A DNA stretch of 64,000 bases from assembly GCF_002879865.1 (NCBI RefSeq), contig NZ_PNXY01000021.1, positions 62,001-126,000 of the forward strand. The letters run 5' to 3'. The notes under the pieces are model-generated. The model was given only the letters and a program-made list of their open reading frames with translations, did not search any database and was not told where the DNA came from. This document shows positions 26,266-34,658 of the stretch, in pieces. Origin of the DNA: Paraburkholderia rhynchosiae (GTDB lineage Bacteria > Pseudomonadota > Gammaproteobacteria > Burkholderiales > Burkholderiaceae). Numbering within the stretch: the first letter of the stretch is position 1; every line of letters begins with the position of its first letter. The position numbers and the translations under genes are program-made.

Positions 26266-27561
26266 CTAAAACCGCTCCGCCCGCAGCGCAGCAAGTGTGT
26301 CCTCGGGCAGCTCCGGCGTCTTGCCCGCGATCAGATCGGCAACCAGCTTGCCGGCTCCACAGGCGAGGCCCCAGCCCGCGGGCCCGTGGCCCACATTGAC
26401 GAAAAGCCGCGGATGCAGCGCATTGCCGACCACCGGCAAGCCGTCGGGCGACAACAGCTTGATGCCTTCCCACGGCAACGCCGCCGAAATGCGCGCCGCG
26501 CCCGGAATCCAGTCGTGAGTCGCCTGGCCGAGAAGCGCCAGCGCTTCTTTGGTCAGCGCTTCGCCGAGCGGCTTATCGACCAGATTGGCACTCTGCAAGA
26601 CCGCGCCGCCCGCTATGCGCAAGCGGTGATTCATCCGGCTGATCCCGATGCGCTTGACCGCGTCGACGATAGCGACATGCGGCGCGCATTCCTCATGCGC
26701 GATCGGCGCGACCAGCGTATGCAGGCGCAGCGGATGCAGCGGCAGGCGCAAGCCGAGGCGTTCGAGCAGCGCGAGGCTGCCGTGACCGGCGGCGACCACA
26801 ATCGCGTCCGCGTGGATCACATCGACTTCGCGCGAACGGGAAGTCTCGCCCGGCCGAGGCGCGAGTTCCACCGCGGCGCGTTCGCCGTCGAGGCGAATCG
26901 ACGAGACCTCGCAGCCGAGCATGAACTGCACGCCGCCCTGCGTATCGAGCGTCTGTTTGACCAGCTTTGCAAAGAGCGGGCAATTGGCCGTGCGCTCGTG
27001 ATCGAACAGCACGCCGCCTGCGAATTCCGGGTCCGTGCGCACCGAATGCTCGTAGGCCGCGCATTCGGCGGGGCTCAGCACATGATGCGGCACGTCATAG
27101 AGCGCCAGCAGGCCGAGCGCGGGCTGCAACTGCTGCCACTCGTGCGCGGAACGGATCAGGTAGAGGAGGCCGCTCGCCTGCTCGAACTCGAAGCCGAAGC
27201 GCGCTTCCATGTCGGCCATCGCCTCACGCGACGATTCGATGAGCGGACGCAACAGCCCGTATTGGTGACCGAATCCGTTCGGCTCCTGCAAGGCCGCGAG
27301 CATTTTTACGAACTGGCGCGCCGGCCCGCTGAAGCCGGGCTTGCTGACCACGCCGTTTTTCGCGTTCTGGCGGCTCGCCATGAAGGTCGGGCCGAACCAG
27401 ACATCGAGCGGCGTCGGCAGGACCGTGCCGCCATGTCCATAGGTCGCGCCTTGTGCGACGGTGGCGTGGCGCTCGACGACGCAGACCCGGTGGCCGGCCG
27501 CGCGTAGCTGATAAGCGGTGGCGACGCCCGCAATCCCGCCGCCAATGACGATGACATCCAT
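26266..27561 (-). CDS. D-amino-acid dehydrogenase (DadA-like FAD oxidoreductase)
   Basis: 431-residue FAD-dependent oxidase/dehydrogenase of the DAO family, expected at the inner membrane and feeding electrons from D-amino acids into the respiratory chain. ATG at 27561 (MDVIVIGGGIAGVATAYQL) opens directly on the Rossmann FAD motif GGGIAGVA; an upstream in-frame codon would add 48 residues without family similarity. Other cues: YGHGGTVLPTPLDVW, EQASGLLYLIRS and the C-terminal FAD motif FVNVGHGPAGWGLACGAG. No dadX racemase neighbours it, so the substrate is uncertain. A 17-bp palindrome lies about 95 bases upstream. Confidence 0.88.
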   Translation of the reverse strand: MDVIVIGGGIAGVATAYQLRAAGHRVCVVERHATVAQGATYGHGGTVLPTPLDVWFGPTFMASRQNAKNGVVSKPGFSGPARQFVKMLAALQEPNGFGHQYGLLRPLIESSREAMADMEARFGFEFEQASGLLYLIRSAHEWQQLQPALGLLALYDVPHHVLSPAECAAYEHSVRTDPEFAGGVLFDHERTANCPLFAKLVKQTLDTQGGVQFMLGCEVSSIRLDGERAAVELAPRPGETSRSREVDVIHADAIVVAAGHGSLALLERLGLRLPLHPLRLHTLVAPIAHEECAPHVAIVDAVKRIGISRMNHRLRIAGGAVLQSANLVDKPLGEALTKEALALLGQATHDWIPGAARISAALPWEGIKLLSPDGLPVVGNALHPRLFVNVGHGPAGWGLACGAGKLVADLIAGKTPELPEDTLAALRAERF

Positions 27562-27856
27562 TCTTCTGGTTCGATTTGCCGGGCGGGGGCCGTTGTGCGA
27601 GCCCCGTAAGGCGTGACATGCAGCGCGGCCGGGCATGGCGCGAAGACGTAACTCCCGGATCTGATCCGGGCTCGACTCGTGACATATTGCCGGCGGCAAG
27701 GCCAAGCCTTGCTCGCACCGATCTGATGAAAGGGCGAATGATAGCAGTCAACGCCCGCGCGCGGTCACGCGTGCAGCACGCCTGAGCGCAGTCCACGGCG
27801 CGCGCGAAGCGCACCGCGAGACCACGGCGGGGCCCGCTGGAAGCCCGCTCCCGGGG
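27562..27856. other. Intergenic region between the D-amino-acid dehydrogenase gene and purL
   Basis: No gene seen. It carries the palindrome at 27654-27670 and is followed by the purL -10 element. Confidence 0.7.
27654..27670. repeat. Perfect 17-bp palindrome upstream of the D-amino-acid dehydrogenase gene
   Basis: CCCGGATC-T-GATCCGGG: 8-bp arms, one-base centre, 93 bases before the divergent start codon. Operator-like; regulator unknown. Confidence 0.6.
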
Positions 27857-27862
27857 TATAAT
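27857..27862 (+). promoter_or_regulatory. -10 element of purL
   Basis: Consensus TATAAT at 27857-27862, 77 bases before the purL ATG. The -35 position (CCGCTG at 27834-27839) is a poor match, so either an activator helps or the spacing differs. Confidence 0.5.
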
Positions 27863-27938
27863 CCCGGACTTCCTTTCCGCCTCATGTCGCCAGCACGCGC
27901 GACTCTTCGGCATCATTGAGCGACGCAACGTCAAGTCC

Positions 27939-30900
27939 ATGGCCCACTTCTCGTGTTTCCCCGGCGCTTCGGCCCTTTCCGATTTCCGTCAAACCCGCCT
28001 GCTCGAAACGCTTACGCGCATCGACCCGAACATCACGGGCGTGCGTGGGCAATATCTGCACTTCGTCAACGCGCAGGCCCCGCTTTCCGCTGAAGACAAC
28101 GCGAAGATCGAGGCGCTGATGCACTACGGCCATCCGCTCGAAGAGACCAAAGAGCGCGGCGCGGCCGAGACGTTTCTGGTGGTGCCGCGCTTCGGCACGG
28201 TGTCGCCGTGGGCCAGCAAGGCAACGGATATCGCTCATTTGTGCGGGCTCACGCAGGTGCGCCGCATCGAGCGCGGCGTCGAGTACACGGTCACGCTGAA
28301 AAGCGGTTTGCTCGGCGGCAAGAAAGCGCTTTCCGACGAAGCGCGTGAAGCCGTGGCCGCCGCGTTGCACGACCGCATGACCGAAAGCGTCGCGCCGTCG
28401 CGCGATCATGCGCTGCATCTGTTCGACGAACTGCCGGCCAAGCCGCTGCAAACCGTCGACGTGCTGGGCGAGAGCCGGCGCGCGTTGGAAGCCGCGAACA
28501 CCGAACTGGGCCTCGCGCTCGCCGATGACGAAATCGATTATCTCGTCGACGCGTTCACGAACCTCGGCCGCAACCCGACCGACGTCGAACTGATGATGTT
28601 CGCGCAGGCCAACAGCGAACACTGCCGTCACAAGATTTTCAACGCGGAATGGACGATCGACGGCGAGAAGCAAGACATCTCGCTCTTCAACATGATCCGC
28701 AATACGGAGAAGCTCAACCCGCAAGGTACGATCGTCGCGTATTCGGACAACTCGGCCATCATGGCTGGCGGCGTGGCGGAGCGCTGGTTCCCGCGCACAC
28801 CCGAGCAGCTCGGCGAAAACGAACTGCCGGAGCACTATCGCCGCAGCGTCGAACTCACGCACACGTTGATGAAGGTGGAGACGCACAACCACCCGACCGC
28901 GATCTCGCCTTTCCCCGGCGCCGCGACTGGGGCGGGCGGCGAAATCCGCGACGAAGGCGCGACCGGCCGCGGCGCGCGTCCGAAGGCGGGCCTCGCGGGC
29001 TTCACGGTGTCGAATCTGGAATTGCCCGACGGCGTGGAAGCATGGGAAAACGCGCGCGACGTCGCCCAGCCGCTCGCGCACCGCAACCCGAACGACAAGC
29101 ACGCAGCGTACGGCCGTCCCGACCGCATCGCTTCGCCGTTGCAAATCATGATCGACGGACCGCTGGGCGGCGCCGCGTTCAACAACGAATTCGGCCGGCC
29201 GAATCTGGGCGGCTATTTCCGCGCTTACGAGCAGAACGTGGCGGGCGTGGTGCGCGGCTATCACAAGCCGATCATGATTGCGGGCGGCATCGGCAATATC
29301 TCGGATCAGCACACGCACAAGCACGACCTGCCTGAAGGATCGCTGCTGATCCAGATCGGCGGGCCGGGCATGCGCATCGGCATGGGCGGCGGTGCGGCGA
29401 GCTCCATGGCGACGGGCACGAATACCGCCGAACTTGACTTCGACTCGGTTCAGCGCGGCAATCCGGAAATCGAGCGGCGCGCGCAGGAAGTCATCAATGC
29501 GTGCTGGCAGCTGGGCGACAAGAACCCGATCCTGAGCATTCACGACGTGGGTGCGGGCGGTTTGTCGAACGCATTCCCGGAAGTCGTCGACGGCGCGGGC
29601 AAGGGTGCGCTCTTCGATCTGCGCAAGATCCAGCTCGAAGAAAGCGGCCTGTCGCCGCGCGAAATCTGGTCGAACGAAGCGCAGGAGCGCTATGTGCTCG
29701 CCATTGCGCCGGCTGATTTGCCGGCCTTCCAAGCCATGTGCGAGCGCGAGCGCTGCCCGTTTGCAGTGATCGGAACCGCAACCGCCGAACGTCAACTGAA
29801 GCTGATCGACCCTGAACTGAAGGACGACAACGCGCATCAACCGGTGGACATGCCGATGGAAGTGCTGCTCGGCAAGGCGCCGCGCATGCATCGCGACGTC
29901 ACGCGCGTCGAGCCGAAGGTCCAGCCGGTGGATGTAACTGGCATCGCACTGTCGGAAGTCGCGGTGAGCGTGCTGCGTCATCCAACGGTCGCGAGCAAGT
30001 CGTTCCTGATCACGATCGGCGACCGTTCGGTGGGCGGTACGACGGCGCGCGACCAGATGGTCGGCCCGTGGCAAGTGCCTGTCGCCGACGTCGCGATCAC
30101 GACCATGGACTACGCCGGCTTCCGCGGCGAGGCGATGACGATGGCCGAGCGCACGCCGCTAGCCGTCATCAACGCGCCGGCGTCGGGACGCATGGCGGTC
30201 GGCGAGGCGGTCACGAACATCGCGGCGGCGCCGATTGCGTCGCTCGACAAGCTCAAGCTGTCGGCGAACTGGATGGCCGCGTGCGGCGCGCCGGGCGAAG
30301 ACGCGGCGCTCTACGAGACGGTCAGGGCAATCGGCATGGAACTGTGCCCGGCGCTCGGCATCAGCATTCCAGTCGGCAAGGATTCGCTGTCCATGCGCAC
30401 CAAGTGGGAAGAGCGCGGCGTCGCGAAGGAAGTCGTCGCGCCGGTCTCGCTCATCATCTCCGCGTTTGGGCCGGTCGAAGACGTGCGCCGTCATCTCACG
30501 CCGCAACTGCGCCGCGCGAGCGGAGCCGAGGGCGTGGGCGACTCGGTGCTGATCGCGATCGATCTGGGCCGTGGCAAGCATCGTCTGGGCGGCAGTATTC
30601 TCGCGCAAGTCACGCAGCAGATCGGCGATACAGTGCCTGACGTCGACGATCCGGAAGACCTGAAGCGTTTCTTCAACGTGATCCAGTCGCTGAACAACGA
30701 CGGCAAGCTGCTCGCTTACCACGACCGCTCCGACGGAGGCCTGTGGGCGACCGTGTGTGAAATGGCGTTCGCGGGTCACGTCGGCGTGTCGCTGAATGTG
30801 GACATGCTCGTGCTCGATCCGCATCACGAGTCCGATTACGGCGACGCGAAAGACTGGGCCAAGCAGACGAGCGGCCGCCGCGAGGACCGCACGATCCGCG

Positions 30901-32033
30901 CGCTCTTTACCGAAGAACTCGGCGCCGTGGTTCAGGTGCGCGCGGCCGACCGCGACGCGGTGCTGGCCGCGTTGCGCGAACATGGCCTGTCCGCGTGCTC
31001 GCACGTGATCGGCAAGATCAACGATCGTGACACTATGGAAATTTATCGCGACGCGAAGAAGGTGTACGAAGCCCCGCGCGCCGAGCTGCATCGCACGTGG
31101 AGCGAAGTGAGCTGGCGCATTGCGCGTCTGCGCGATAATCCGGCGTGTGCCGACGCGGAATACGACGCGCTGCTTGACGCGGCCGACCCGGGCATCACGC
31201 CGGTGTTGACCTTCGATCCGGCAGAAGACGTCGCAGCGCCTTACGTCGGCAGGAGCGCGCGTCCGCGTGTAGCCGTCCTGCGCGAGCAGGGCGTGAATTC
31301 GCACCTGGAAACGGCGTATGCATTCGACCGCGCCGGCTTCGACGCGCACGACGTGCACATGAGCGACCTGCTGGCCGGCCGGGCCGACCTCAAGGACTTT
31401 GCGGGCGCGGTGGCCTGCGGCGGGTTTTCCTACGGCGATACCCTCGGCGCCGGCGAAGGCTGGGCGAAGGCGATCCGCTTCAACCCGCAACTGGCCGACA
31501 TGTTCGCGGCGTTCTTCGGCCGCGAAGACACGTTCGCACTTGGCATCTGCAACGGCTGCCAGATGATGAGCAGCCTGGCGTCGATGATCCCTGGCGCCGA
31601 AGCGTGGCCGAAGTTCACGCGCAACAAGTCCGAAAAATTCGAAGCCCGCTTCTCGCTGGTGCAAGTGGAGGCGTCACCGTCGATTTTCTTCGCCGGTATG
31701 GAAGGCTCGCGCATTCCGGTCGCGGTCGCGCACGGCGAGGGTTATGCGGACTTCTCGCAACAAGGCGATGCGTCGAAGGTCGCGGTGGCGATGCGTTATG
31801 TCGATCACCGAGGACAAGCGACCGAGCAGTATCCGTTCAACCCGAATGGGTCGCCAGACGGCATCACGTCCGTGACCACGCGGGATGGCCGTTTCACTGT
31901 GGTGATGCCGCATACCGAGCGCGTGCATCGCGCGGTGCAAATGAGCTGGCATCCCGAAGGCTGGGGCGAGGGCGTCACGGACGCGAGCCCATGGATGCGC
32001 GTGTTCCAGAACGCGCGGCGTTGGTTGGGGTGA
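27939..32033 (+). CDS. purL: Phosphoribosylformylglycinamidine synthase
   Basis: 1364-residue large-type FGAM synthase, fourth step of purine biosynthesis: FGAR + glutamine + ATP to FGAM. N-terminal and linker domains are followed by the duplicated synthetase core (VETHNHPTAISPFPGAATGAGGEIRD, LSIHDVGAGGLSNAFPE, KDSLSMRT) and a C-terminal glutaminase from about residue 1100 (VAVLREQGVNSHLET) with nucleophile Cys in GICNGCQMMS and the HPEGW end motif. Length matches the single-chain proteobacterial enzyme. The ATG at 27939 matches the family start MAHFSCFPGASALS, but there is no good Shine-Dalgarno. Convergent with the isomerase gene through a shared terminator. Confidence 0.98.
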   Translation: MAHFSCFPGASALSDFRQTRLLETLTRIDPNITGVRGQYLHFVNAQAPLSAEDNAKIEALMHYGHPLEETKERGAAETFLVVPRFGTVSPWASKATDIAHLCGLTQVRRIERGVEYTVTLKSGLLGGKKALSDEAREAVAAALHDRMTESVAPSRDHALHLFDELPAKPLQTVDVLGESRRALEAANTELGLALADDEIDYLVDAFTNLGRNPTDVELMMFAQANSEHCRHKIFNAEWTIDGEKQDISLFNMIRNTEKLNPQGTIVAYSDNSAIMAGGVAERWFPRTPEQLGENELPEHYRRSVELTHTLMKVETHNHPTAISPFPGAATGAGGEIRDEGATGRGARPKAGLAGFTVSNLELPDGVEAWENARDVAQPLAHRNPNDKHAAYGRPDRIASPLQIMIDGPLGGAAFNNEFGRPNLGGYFRAYEQNVAGVVRGYHKPIMIAGGIGNISDQHTHKHDLPEGSLLIQIGGPGMRIGMGGGAASSMATGTNTAELDFDSVQRGNPEIERRAQEVINACWQLGDKNPILSIHDVGAGGLSNAFPEVVDGAGKGALFDLRKIQLEESGLSPREIWSNEAQERYVLAIAPADLPAFQAMCERERCPFAVIGTATAERQLKLIDPELKDDNAHQPVDMPMEVLLGKAPRMHRDVTRVEPKVQPVDVTGIALSEVAVSVLRHPTVASKSFLITIGDRSVGGTTARDQMVGPWQVPVADVAITTMDYAGFRGEAMTMAERTPLAVINAPASGRMAVGEAVTNIAAAPIASLDKLKLSANWMAACGAPGEDAALYETVRAIGMELCPALGISIPVGKDSLSMRTKWEERGVAKEVVAPVSLIISAFGPVEDVRRHLTPQLRRASGAEGVGDSVLIAIDLGRGKHRLGGSILAQVTQQIGDTVPDVDDPEDLKRFFNVIQSLNNDGKLLAYHDRSDGGLWATVCEMAFAGHVGVSLNVDMLVLDPHHESDYGDAKDWAKQTSGRREDRTIRALFTEELGAVVQVRAADRDAVLAALREHGLSACSHVIGKINDRDTMEIYRDAKKVYEAPRAELHRTWSEVSWRIARLRDNPACADAEYDALLDAADPGITPVLTFDPAEDVAAPYVGRSARPRVAVLREQGVNSHLETAYAFDRAGFDAHDVHMSDLLAGRADLKDFAGAVACGGFSYGDTLGAGEGWAKAIRFNPQLADMFAAFFGREDTFALGICNGCQMMSSLASMIPGAEAWPKFTRNKSEKFEARFSLVQVEASPSIFFAGMEGSRIPVAVAHGEGYADFSQQGDASKVAVAMRYVDHRGQATEQYPFNPNGSPDGITSVTTRDGRFTVVMPHTERVHRAVQMSWHPEGWGEGVTDASPWMRVFQNARRWLG

Positions 32034-32144
32034 TACGTGTGACGCGAGGCCGCTGCGTCATACGGCGGCCTTTGGGCACCGCCGGTCTCGCGCCTCGTGG
32101 TTCAGGAGTCATTCCGCAAGCGGCGTAAGCCACGCCCAGGAACA

Positions 32145-32170
32145 ACAAAGCCGCCCTCGGGCGGCTTTGT
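32145..32170. terminator. Bidirectional terminator between purL and the PpiC-type gene
   Basis: Perfect 12-bp arms ACAAAGCCGCCC (32145-32156) and GGGCGGCTTTGT (32159-32170), nearly contiguous, between convergent genes. Confidence 0.82.
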
Positions 32171-32195
32171 CATTTGAAGCGGTAAACAGGAACGC

Positions 32196-32975
32196 TCACT
32201 GAATCTTCGCGTTCTTCCGCAAGCCTTCTTCAAACGCCTGCAGCTTTTCCTGCTGGATCTGCTGAGCGATCTGCGGGCGCACCTGTTCGAGCGGCGGCGG
32301 TGTGATGCTGCGCACGTCGTCGACACGAATGATGTGCCAGCCGAATTGCGTATGCACCGGCGTGTCCGACATCTGACCCTTCTGCAGATGCGTGGCCGCG
32401 TCCGCGAATTCAGGCACATAGGCCTTGGGATCCGACCAGTCCAGGTCGCCGCCGTTCTTGCCCGATCCGGGGTCCTTCGAGAATTGCTTGGCCAGATCTT
32501 CGAAGCTCGCGCCACCCTTGATCTTGGCGATCAGATCCTTTGCCTGCTGCTCGTTATCCACAAGGATGTGGTGCAAGTGATATTCCTTGCCACCCGCGTC
32601 CTTGACCAGCGCGTTGTAGCGAGCGGTGATTTCCGCGTCGGTCGGCGCGTTCTTCTTCACGAAGTCTTCAATCAGCGAACGGAGCACGACAGTCTGCTGC
32701 GCAACGGCGATTTGCGCCTTGATGTCCGGACGATTCGGCAGACCGCGGCGCAGCGCTTCCTGCATCAGGATTTCGCGGTTCACGAGCTCTTCGCGCACGG
32801 CCATTTGCAGTTGCGGCGTATTTTGCTGGCCTTGATGAACCAGTTGGTCGATCAGCGCGTCGGCGCGTGCTTTCGGAATCGGCGTGCCGTTCACCACGGC
32901 GATGTTCTGTGCAAATGCAGGTGCGGCCGCACATGCGGCCAGCAATACCCAAAGGCGGGTTTTCTTCAAGGTCAT
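32196..32975 (-). CDS. Periplasmic parvulin-type peptidyl-prolyl isomerase (PpiC/PrsA-like)
   Basis: 259 residues. A cleavable signal peptide (MTLKKTRLWVLLAACAAAPAFA) directs it to the periplasm, where parvulins speed prolyl isomerisation and assist folding. The N-terminal chaperone part (REELVNREILMQEALRRGL) is followed by one rotamase domain with YHLHHILVDNEQQAKDL, GGDLDWSDPKAYVPEF and FGWHIIRVDDVRS. It is the last gene of a three-gene minus-strand operon with yciB and bolA; AGGAA lies upstream of the ATG and only 11 bases separate it from bolA. Confidence 0.94.
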   Translation of the reverse strand: MTLKKTRLWVLLAACAAAPAFAQNIAVVNGTPIPKARADALIDQLVHQGQQNTPQLQMAVREELVNREILMQEALRRGLPNRPDIKAQIAVAQQTVVLRSLIEDFVKKNAPTDAEITARYNALVKDAGGKEYHLHHILVDNEQQAKDLIAKIKGGASFEDLAKQFSKDPGSGKNGGDLDWSDPKAYVPEFADAATHLQKGQMSDTPVHTQFGWHIIRVDDVRSITPPPLEQVRPQIAQQIQQEKLQAFEEGLRKNAKIQ

Positions 32976-32986
32976 CGGAAGTTTTC

Positions 32987-33301
32987 CTAGCGGGGCAACA
33001 AAGCGAATTCTTCGGGCGTATACGCCGTGATTGCAAGGGCATGAATGCCGCGCTGCATGGCATCGGCCAGCGCATCATACACCATGCGATGCCGCGCCAC
33101 GCGGGGCTTGCCGGCGAACGCGACCGCCACGATGGTGACACTGAAATGACCGCCGGCGGCAGCTCCGGCGTGGCCGGCGTGCTGCGCGCTGTCGTCGGTG
33201 ATCTGGATCGACGCGATGGGCGCGAGCGCCGCGGTAAGACGCGCCTCGATCAGCGCGGCGCGCTCGGCGGTGGTCGCGTGCATGAACATATCGCTCGTCA
33301 T
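32987..33301 (-). CDS. bolA: BolA-family protein
   Basis: 104-residue small cytosolic protein of the BolA/IbaG family, which works with monothiol glutaredoxins in iron-sulfur and redox control and affects cell shape in E. coli. It has the family core RAALIEARLTAAL, HFSVTIVAVAFAGK, RHRMVYDALADAMQRGIHALAI with the conserved His in the RHR-M helix. The start at 33301 has a perfect AAGGAGG overlapping the end of yciB and is one base after the yciB stop, so translation is coupled. Confidence 0.92.
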   Translation of the reverse strand: MTSDMFMHATTAERAALIEARLTAALAPIASIQITDDSAQHAGHAGAAAGGHFSVTIVAVAFAGKPRVARHRMVYDALADAMQRGIHALAITAYTPEEFALLPR

Positions 33302-33302
33302 G

Positions 33303-33833
33303 TCATTCCTCCTTCATGTACTTCGACAGCCACAAACTCTGTCCGACGATGAACACCACCAGACAACCAGTCGCGCCGAACAGCTTGAAATTGACCCACT
33401 GGTCAGTCGTGTAGTTGTACGCGACGAACAGATTGAGCAGCCCGAGCAACACGAAAAAAATCGCCCAGATGACGTTCAGCTTGCCCCAGATCGTGTGCGG
33501 CAAGGTGATCTGCTTGCCCATCATCGCTTCGATCAGGTTCTTGTTGAACGCGAGTTGAGAGACGATCAGCACGACGGAGAACGCCCAGTACAGCACGGTC
33601 GGCTTCCATTTGATGAAGGTGTCGTTGTGCAGCACGAGCGTCGCGCCGCCGAATACGGTGACGACGCCGAGACTCACCCACAGCATCGCGTCGACTTTGC
33701 GGTGGCGAAAGGCCACCCAGGCGATCTGCACCAGCGTGGCGACGATCGCCACTGCCGTCGCCGTGAAAATGCCCCAGACCTTGAAGGTGACGAAGAACAG
33801 GATGATCGGAAACAGATCGAACAGGAATTTCAT
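33303..33833 (-). CDS. yciB: Inner-membrane septation protein A (YciB/IspZ family)
   Basis: 176-residue integral membrane protein of five or six segments (FLFDLFPIILFFVTFKVWGI, VAIVATLVQIAWVAF, MLWVSLGVVTVFGGATL, VIWAIFFVLLGLLNLFVAYNY, GCLVVFIVGQSLWL). The family is needed for normal septation in Shigella and interacts with division and elongation proteins in E. coli. Full family length. It heads the yciB-bolA-PpiC operon. No clear Shine-Dalgarno is seen. Confidence 0.94.
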   Translation of the reverse strand: MKFLFDLFPIILFFVTFKVWGIFTATAVAIVATLVQIAWVAFRHRKVDAMLWVSLGVVTVFGGATLVLHNDTFIKWKPTVLYWAFSVVLIVSQLAFNKNLIEAMMGKQITLPHTIWGKLNVIWAIFFVLLGLLNLFVAYNYTTDQWVNFKLFGATGCLVVFIVGQSLWLSKYMKEE

Positions 33834-34174
33834 TATCTGGACGGGAAGTCGGAGAGTGGGTTCGGAGGATCAATGGCGCGGCGTGAAGCCTGAAGCGAAG
33901 CCCCTGAAGCGCTCGGTGACATGCATGCCGGAACGCGCCGCAGTGTCCGGCGAGGCGACCCGCTTGCCGCGCCTCGCGCGAAGCAGGGACGCCGTGCGTG
34001 GCTGGATTGCCGCGCTGGGCCGGCCGGTTCGCCTGCCGATGCTGCGTGCGGGTTACTGCTAGCTGCTTGTGGCTGACTTCGGGCCTGACTTCGTGCCTCG
34101 GGCACGGCGGCCGGCCGGCGCGCGACTCTTCGCCGACGACACCATCCGGCCGCGCGCCAAACTCCGGCGCCGCG
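33834..34174. other. Intergenic region between msrB and yciB
   Basis: No gene recognised in 341 bases. A small perfect hairpin CGTGCC-TCG-GGCACG sits at 34092-34106 without a T-run on either strand. Confidence 0.6.
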
Positions 34175-34597
34175 TTACTTGGGCTCGAATTGTAACGCAG
34201 CCGAATTGATGCAGTAGCGCAGACCGGTTGGCGCCGGTCCGTCTTCGAACACGTGGCCGAGATGCGCGCCGCAATTCTTGCATTGCACTTCGATGCGCAG
34301 CATGCCGTGCGAGCGGTCGGTTTTCTCGGCGATCACTTCGCCGTTGATCGGCTTGAAGTAGCTCGGCCAGCCGCAGCCGGCGTCGAACTTGGTGTCCGAT
34401 TCGAACAGCGGCGTGCCGCAACAGACGCAGTCATAGATGCCGCGCTCCCAATGATCGTGATAGCGGCCCGTGAACGGGCGCTCGGTGGCGGCGTGGCGCG
34501 TCACCTGATACTCGACGTCGGAAAGCTGCTTGCGCCATTCGGCGTCGTCTTTCTGCACTGACGGGGCGTCGTGCTTGAGGTCGTCGGGATTGTTCAT
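34175..34597 (-). CDS. msrB: Peptide-methionine (R)-S-oxide reductase
   Basis: 140-residue repair enzyme reducing the R form of methionine sulfoxide in proteins. The ATG at 34597 (MNNPDDLKHD) has AGGAA seven bases before it; an earlier in-frame codon lacks support. Two zinc-binding CxxC pairs are present (CVCC and CKNC), together with GCGWPSY and the catalytic Cys in GLRYCINSAAL. No signal peptide, so cytosolic. It lies downstream of selO on the same strand with a 61-base gap; both relate to redox stress, although co-transcription is not proven. Confidence 0.96.
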   Translation of the reverse strand: MNNPDDLKHDAPSVQKDDAEWRKQLSDVEYQVTRHAATERPFTGRYHDHWERGIYDCVCCGTPLFESDTKFDAGCGWPSYFKPINGEVIAEKTDRSHGMLRIEVQCKNCGAHLGHVFEDGPAPTGLRYCINSAALQFEPK

Positions 34598-34658
34598 GGT
34601 CGGTTCCTGTCTCGGGCTTGTTGTGGGAGCGTAGTGGAAGCGGCTCGACGTTTGGGCG

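Noticed and set aside
24468..26399. Plus-strand open frame of 643 codons over the NAD(P)HX-repair gene
   Set aside because: Arg/Ala-rich antisense shadow of a clear enzyme; no motif.
27882..30074. Minus-strand open frame of 730 codons over purL
   Set aside because: Antisense shadow caused by high GC; purL motifs are complete on the other strand.
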